A stretch of DNA of 64,000 nucleotides from Lamellibrachia columna (lineage: Eukaryota; Annelida; Polychaeta; Sabellida; Siboglinidae). The translations under genes were made by a program, and so were the position numbers. Below, in pieces: positions 58,603 to 64,000 of the stretch (its first letter is position 1; each line of letters begins with the position of its first letter). The notes beneath the pieces are model-generated. The model was not told the DNA's origin and did not search any database. It saw only the letters and a list, made by a program, of their open reading frames with translations. The stretch is taken from the NCBI GenBank assembly GCA_963662155.1, contig OY759262.1, positions 56,687,490 to 56,751,489 of the forward strand, written 5' to 3'.

Positions 58603-59484
58603 GACGCAGTGTATGTCATGCTAGTGGATGTAACTGTCTCTGTAAGACGCAGTGTATGCCATGCTAGTGGATGTAACTGTCTCTGTAAGACGCAGTGTAT
58701 GCCATGCTAGTGGATGTAACTGTCTCTGTAAGACGCAGTGTATGTCATGCTAGTGGATGTAACTGTCTCTGTAAGACGCAGTGTATGTCATGCTAGTGGA
58801 TGTAACTGTCTCTATAAGACGCAGTGTATGGCATGCTAGTGGATGTAACTGTAGTGTATGCCATGCTAGTGGATGTAACTGTCTCTGAAAGACGCAGTGT
58901 ATGTCATGCTAGTGGATGTAACTGTAGTGTATGTCATGCTAGTGGATGTAACTGTCTCTGAAAGACGCAGTGTATGTCATGCTAGTGGATGTAACTGTAG
59001 TGTATGTCATGCTAGTGGATGTAACTGTCTCTGTAAGACGCAGTGTATGTCATGCTAGTGGATGTAACTGTCTCTATAAGACGCAGTGTATGGCATGCTA
59101 GTGGATGTAACTGTAGTGTATGCCATGCTAGTGGATGTAACTGTCTCTGTAAGACGCAGTGTATGTCATGCTAGTGGATGTAACTGTAGTGTATGTCATG
59201 CTAGTGGATGTAACTGTCTCTGAAAGACGCAGTGTATGTCATGCTAGTGGATGTAACTGTAGTGTATGCCATGCTAGTGGATGTAACTGTCTCTGTAAGA
59301 CGCAGTGTATGTCATGCTAGTGGATGTAACTGTAGTGTATGTCATGCTTGTGGATGTAACTGTCTCTGTAAGACGCAGTGTATGTCATGCTAGTGGATGT
59401 AACTGTAGTGTATGTCATGCTAGTGGATGTAACTGTCTCTGTAAGACGCAGTGTATGTCATGCTAGTGGATGTAAATGTCTCTG
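58603..59484. repeat. Composite minisatellite, 43-bp and 30-bp units
   Basis: A 30-bp core (AGTGTATGTCATGCTAGTGG, then ATGTAACTGT) occurs over 20 times. Some copies are joined directly and others through a 13-bp linker (CTCTGTAAGACGC), giving an irregular alternation of two unit lengths. Confidence 0.95.
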
Positions 59485-59589
59485 CCATACACGATGGCGG
59501 CCAGTGGTCGATTATTTGCTGCCCCGTACTCACCTGGCTTACCGCTCAAGTCTACAGGAAAATCATCAATCATGTGTCTATGTAGAGTA

Positions 59590-60230
59590 GTAGAGATATT
59601 AGGTTACATTTTAAACAAGCCAGAATCAGCTATTTCCCACTCTCCTTGAAGTGGTATAATCATTAATAACCCTATGTGGCGACTGGGACAGGGTGTTGGA
59701 TTATTCCGCAGGGACCAGTGCATTAAGGACAATTGGCTATACAGTGACGGAATGTTAAGGTCAAACAGTCAGTATTCACGTGAAATAGTCAACATGGTTG
59801 AGCCTATTATATGTTGTAATTATGTTTATACGCATGAATACTATTATTAAATATTTACGAACATGTTTGTACTTGCACAGGTTACGGCAAGCCCTGCATG
59901 GCTCACTCCTGATTGTGGCCAGTCATCTTCTTTTCTTTCTTCTAGTCTTTCTTTTTGACGTTTTAAATGTAGCCGACCCTAGAAGTTTTCACGACAAGGC
60001 AAGGAAAATACATCATTTATTTGCGACCCTGTATAAATCCAAGCATAAGGAGAAACAGAAATATTTGCCGTCCGACCCAATCTATATACCTGTCAAAATA
60101 CTGGAAATATGTTTTTATTATATCGGTCTGAAGACATTGTGGGTGAAATAGTTTTTTTGCGCTCGAGTAATATAAGCCATATACGGTACTCGAATCTTAT
60201 CGGCTGTGGGTCATTCGACGATAGCAGGAC
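59590..60230. other. No recognised gene
   Basis: A plus frame at 59798-60151 (117 codons, with a hydrophobic LLFFLLVFLFDVL stretch) has no recognised domain, no visible promoter and no conserved context. It is left unannotated. Confidence 0.3.
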
Positions 60231-60239
60231 AAATTAATG

Positions 60240-61350
60240 TCCCGGCACTTTCGTGTGGAATTTTTCGGTAAAGAAAACTGTTAAAATGATACTTCTTATG
60301 TGCTCTTCCTCCTTGTTCCCTGCTGTACAGGGGTGAGAGTCAGGTAAAGTATTGTCGAGCCACTCTTTCTGTTCTTTCTTTCCATAGTTTTCTATCGGCC
60401 GCCCCATCTCTACATCTTTCATCTTCCCCCGATCTTTTCATGTCCCTCCTCACGCAGTCCTCCCATCTCACCTGTGGCCTTCCCCTTTTCCTGCGTCCTT
60501 GATATTTTTCCACCCCTGCTCTCTTTGCTAGTTTGTCTGCATCCATTCTTACCAAGTGTGGCCAGCCCATCTCATCCTGCTTCTCACCAATCTTCCTGTT
60601 AGGCTGCATATTTTTTGCATCCCAACATCTTTCCTCAGGTCGTTCATCCTTCTTCTGTCCACCCTCTTTAATTGTTCTTGTTATTCGACGAACCCAGTTA
60701 TTCTCACACTCTTGCAGCTTCTGTTGTTGTTGTTCTGTCAACGCCACTGTCCCCAGACCATACAGGCATACTGGTGCAACACACGTTCTCAGGACTTTCA
60801 ATTTCAACTTTTTGAAATTTTTCTGTCCAACATGACTCCCTCTACCTTTATCCAAGCATTCGCTCCCGCTTGTGTCCGACGTCGTACTTCTGCCGCTGAA
60901 TGTCCATCCTCCGTAACCATTCCTCCAAGGTACACAATTAAGCCATCCACTTGCTTGATCTCCTTACCATCCAACCTGATGTTCAACTCCTCTCTCTGGT
61001 GTCCAACCCACATCACTTCTGTCTTCTCTAGGCTCATTCTCAGTCCGTGCTTTTCGAACACCCCCTTACATTCCTCCAACACTTCCTGTAGGTCTTGTTT
61101 GCTTTCTGCTATTATGGCCAGATCGTCTGCATACATCATCTTCCTGAGAATATCCTTCGTGCTGATCTTCCTGCTGATTATTTCCATCACCATGATAAAC
61201 AGTAAAGGGCTAAGGGCACTTCCTTGCCTCAAACCGATGTTATATGTGCGCTTTATAAAGGAACCCTTCGTCATGTCCGACACCATCCTTAGATGGGACT
61301 TTTTTATTTTCGCTATTTCTCGAAATACTTTCCAGTGTTCTTATTCCAAA
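60240..61350 (-). mobile_element. RTE-like LINE 3' half
   Basis: Minus frame 61286-60804: VGLRQGSALSPLLFIM-like RT block (here IGLRQGSALSPLLFIMVME), MMYADDLAIIAESKQDL, HGLRMSLEKTEVMWVG, then EVRRRTQAGANAW. After a frame change near 60830, the connection domain reads VLRTCVAPVCLYGLGTVALT and ends with GRRKRGRPQVRWEDCVRRD (near 60450). It is 5' truncated within RT. Confidence 0.8.
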
Positions 61351-61489
61351 ATCGGCTGACCCCATTGCCTACAGTCCTCTATTTACATATTATCTTATTA
61401 GGGACAATCTTGCTCATGAATTGAACGGTGTATAATCTACGTCACGGTCATCTATACGTCACCGTTTCCCTTGTTTCACACGTGCAGCA

Positions 61490-61640
61490 ACACGTGAATT
61501 TATGTGAATACACGTAAAGCTACCATTACTGTACCTGTTTCACTTAAATTAGTTGCTCCACACGTGAATAAACACGTGAATACACGTGAATAGACGTACA
61601 TCTAGAACCGTGCCCGTTTCCCTTGTTCCACACGTGCTCT
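61490..61640. other. Cluster of CACGTG sites
   Basis: At least six CACGTG or ACACGTGAAT motifs within 150 bp, inside an imperfect duplication (CGTTTCCCTTGTTTCACACG, repeated at about 61613-61640). It may be a repeat rather than a control element. Confidence 0.4.
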
Positions 61641-61851
61641 CAGCTTAATTAGTTAATTATCAAATAAGAGTAGAACCCAAAAACTTGTTTTTTCAATCAA
61701 AACGGGGGGCGTACGTGCGCGCCCCTCTGGGTCAGCGCCTGATGTTATAGATGAATACACACATGAGTAGTTCAAGAGTGTATATGTCCTTGAGAATATC
61801 CCGTTTTCGTGTTTGTCAGTAAATTTAGCGGTTTCTTGTAGTGGTCGACAT

Positions 61852-62170
61852 ATGGCGGTTGCTACGTTGACAGTGGCTGGCATGGCGGTTGCTGCGTTGA
61901 CAGTGGCTGGCATGGCGGTTGCTGCGTTGACAGTGGCTGGCATGGCGGTTGCTGCGTTGACAGTGGCTGGCATGGCGGTTGCTGCGTTGACAGTGGCTGG
62001 CATGGCGGTTGCTGCGTTGACAGTGGCTGGCATGGCGGTTGCTGCGTTGACAGTGGCTGGCATGGCGGTTGCTACGTTGACAGTGGCTGGCATGGCGGTT
62101 GCTGCGTTGACAGTGGCTGGCATGGCGGTTGCTGCGTTGACAGTGGCTGGCATGGCGGTTGCTGCAGCTG
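61852..62170. repeat. 30-bp minisatellite, 10 copies, open on both strands
   Basis: Units of ATGGCGGTTGCTGCGTTGAC, then AGTGGCTGGC are nearly identical. The plus frame reads MAVAALTVAG and the minus frame MPATVNAATA, each ten residues per unit. A partial eleventh unit ends at 62170. Confidence 0.95.
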
Positions 62171-62251
62171 TTACATGACTCATTGGAGCAGAAGCAAGTT
62201 CAGTCTGCAGAACGCAAGTGGTTCCAATTATATAACATATAATGTTGTAAA

Positions 62252-62254
<3 letters not shown>

Positions 62255-62318
<64 letters not shown>
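62255..62318. repeat. (TA)n microsatellite flanked by an inverted repeat
   Basis: TA tract. AATGTTGTAAAATGCC before it and GGCATTTTACAACATT after it are perfectly complementary, so the block forms a long hairpin. Confidence 0.9.
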
Positions 62319-62319
<1 letters not shown>

Positions 62320-62699
62320 GCATTTTACAACATTTTCATTTAAGGTTTTAAATATTACATTATTTATATTAGCTGTAACTTAGAACGTAAGAAGGCTATT
62401 CGTTGTGTCAAAGCTTGTATGCTTATATGCTGTGTATGTAAGTAATTAAAATGTGATGTACTGGCTGGGAAGCTGTTATGCTCAACTGTATGTTAGCTCT
62501 AAATATATGAGGAAAGAATGTAAGCCCTTGAAGCCAATAGCTCAAGTTGGTTTTGCCCCACATATTATTACTGCATTATATGTATGTCATTGTTTAACAT
62601 TATATGTCTTGCACTGTGAATGTGACCTGGAGAAAAAGTAGCTTCGGTAAATGTGTTGTTTTATGGAGTTTGATGTTTTTAACATGATATTGTACTTGT

Positions 62700-62992
62700 C
62701 TAAATGTTGTGTTTCTGTTGTGGCTGGTTCACCTGTGGAATGATCCAAATTTTTGAACGTTGACCTCTTGCTGGAGTTGATGCGGCTGCTGGGAATATCC
62801 AGTTTTTTATGTGCCGTGCTGTACGAGGTTCAGGGCTCATCGTGGCAAATAGCCCATTGGGTGCCAGCTTTGCAAATGCAAAAACTGTATTCCGGAGGCA
62901 AGGGAAAAGCTCTGTCACCCGGTCCTTTACTTCCATGTATGGCATCTCTGGAAGAATGCTCAACCTTTTTTGTTTGAAAAAATGGTTGCTTC
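62700..62992 (-). CDS. Candidate terminal exon of an unknown gene
   Basis: A good acceptor ATTTTTGCAG|GA at 62992 (phase 1) is followed by 97 open codons to a stop at 62700. Fragments read QKRLSILPEMPYMEVKDRV, then TELFPCLRNTVFAFAKLAPN. Parts of the antisense are also open. No family was recognised and no AATAAA lies close by. Confidence 0.3.
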
Positions 62993-63514
62993 CTGCAAAA
63001 ATGCATTGGTACATGAGGATACTCGTCAAAATATTATTTTTAAGTATTTAGTATTCAAAAGGTCTTACATCTGGTGTGCCCAAAACTGCACGCACCTTGG
63101 TTAATGAAACATTTATTATAATTATTAAGGTAATGTGAATGATTCCATTGAATCCTTTATTCTTAGATGCCAGTATATATGCAAATACACTGGAGTTACA
63201 TAGTGTTATGTTAACCTTAGTTACATTGAATACAAATTCCAAGGTGGCTTCAGCCAGAGTCCAAACAGGTAATTCACATGACTGTTAACGATTAATTATT
63301 GCAGCTAAAAGTTACTGCTTCTGTCTTACCTCGGAATAAATTCATATCACTTCTGCTAAGATAGTGAGATGGCCTCGGCACCAATGAAATATGAAGTGTA
63401 ATATTTCGCCTGTTGTTGTGTGTTATGTCAAATCTTCTCTGTGAGAAATGTTGTAACCTGTGAAAGCAGTTTTGTATTAAAATGGATTTCTAACAGTGAT
63501 TATTGTCATTAATA

Positions 63515-63517
63515 TAC

Positions 63518-63591
<74 letters not shown>

Positions 63592-63602
63592 TATATATAT
63601 AT
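63515..63602. repeat. (TA)n microsatellite
   Basis: A TA tract with an AATT interruption near 63588. Confidence 0.97.
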
Positions 63603-63903
63603 GCATATTTTTAACTGTTGTCAGTTAAATATACATTACTAAGAAGTTGAAATTGTAATTGGGAAATATAACTATTTGTTTTAATGCCAACACATGTAGT
63701 GCTAAACACAAATACAAGTGAGTTAATGGTCGAGGTGCGGTAGAAAGTGGGACGTTGTTTCCTAAAGAATTAAAGGCAAGTTAGCCACCAAAACATATAG
63801 GAGATGGGAGTTTCAGACCTCTGTCACACCTCGTGAAGCCTGTAGCTTGCGTGTGCACGCTTGGCTACGATTAGATTTGTTTTTATTACAAGACAATACT
63901 TAC

Positions 63904-64000
63904 TGGGAAATCAAATCAGAATCATCCGTGTGGGCGTCTTGCTGCTGTTGGTCGTTTTGTTCAATTTCTCGAAAGGTGGTGTTAACTTGGGTCAAAATGC
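63904..64000 (-). CDS. Candidate exon at the right edge, partial
   Basis: The minus strand is open from the edge to a strong donor CCCA|GTAAGTATT at 63904. It encodes TQVNTTFREIEQNDQQQQ and DAHTDDSDLIS, polar and Gln/Asp-rich. Its phase does not match the candidate exon at 62992. It is too short to assign. Confidence 0.35.

Noticed and set aside
58603..59484. CRISPR array
   Set aside because: Spacers are not unique. It is a head-to-tail minisatellite in an animal genome. The same applies to 32303-32550 and 61852-62170.
59798..60151. 117-codon plus frame with a hydrophobic segment
   Set aside because: Single frame without recognisable family or gene signals. Likely chance in AT-rich DNA.

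Overview
This window is eukaryotic, from an animal. It has short symmetric exons with GT-AG splice sites, large introns, several non-LTR retrotransposon clades (CR1-like, RTE-like and a second CR1/L2-like family), a Ty3/gypsy remnant, Penelope-like and DNA-transposon remnants, long (TA)n, (GT)n, (CT)n and (ACT)n tracts, and minisatellites. The modules (EGF, Furin-like Cys repeats, a Thr-rich mucin-like linker, a CBM14-like chitin-binding end) and an SH3BGR-family gene suggest a bilaterian invertebrate, perhaps a mollusc or other lophotrochozoan, or a cephalochordate. The species cannot be fixed from the sequence alone. All host genes recognised lie on the minus strand.

The main locus is a small cluster of paralogous, apparently undescribed secreted modular genes. 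Gene 2 (39632 to 35075) looks complete. It has a signal-peptide exon, a 6-Cys exon, EGF, EGF, a 48-nt hybrid mini-exon, a Thr-rich exon, EGF, EGF and a CBM14-like last exon with a stop. All nine exons join in phase 1 and give 373 codons plus stop. Gene 1 (9643 to 163, running off the left edge) has the same 3' order (Thr-rich, EGF-B, EGF-A). Upstream of that it carries an array of six intact 111-nt Furin-like exons and a seventh broken one, spread by a 2.7-kb tandem duplication. It shows decay: a nonsense codon in the Thr-rich exon, and a lost splice acceptor plus a lost cysteine in EGF-B. A paralogous signal-peptide exon sits alone at 30.3 kb beside a CR1 copy. Fragments of further copies lie at 33.5-34.0 kb, 41.3-41.75 kb and 44.57-45.2 kb.

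Between genes 1 and 2 lie two exons of an SH3BGR/SH3BGRL3-like thioredoxin-fold gene (19470 to 11772). Its 7.3-kb intron holds a gypsy remnant (13.3-15.1 kb) and a nearly full-length CR1 (15.2-18.26 kb). The stretch 20-33 kb is repeat-rich: two more CR1 copies, LINE fragments, an ORF1-like remnant, and a candidate TIR element with an internal 31-bp minisatellite.

The right half (40-64 kb) is mostly repeats. It holds a LINE at 42.1-44.4 kb inside the remains of a gene-2 paralog, an RTE-like fragment at 46.1 kb, and an RTE inserted into a Penelope-like element with a 9-bp target duplication (48.2-50.9 kb). It also holds a hAT-like element with an 8-bp target duplication (53.4-55.5 kb), an RTE fragment (60.3-61.3 kb) and 43/30-bp and 30-bp minisatellites. 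A candidate CpG-rich promoter and first exon (56.5-57.1 kb) and two isolated exon candidates (62.7 and 63.9 kb) may belong to unrecognised host genes.
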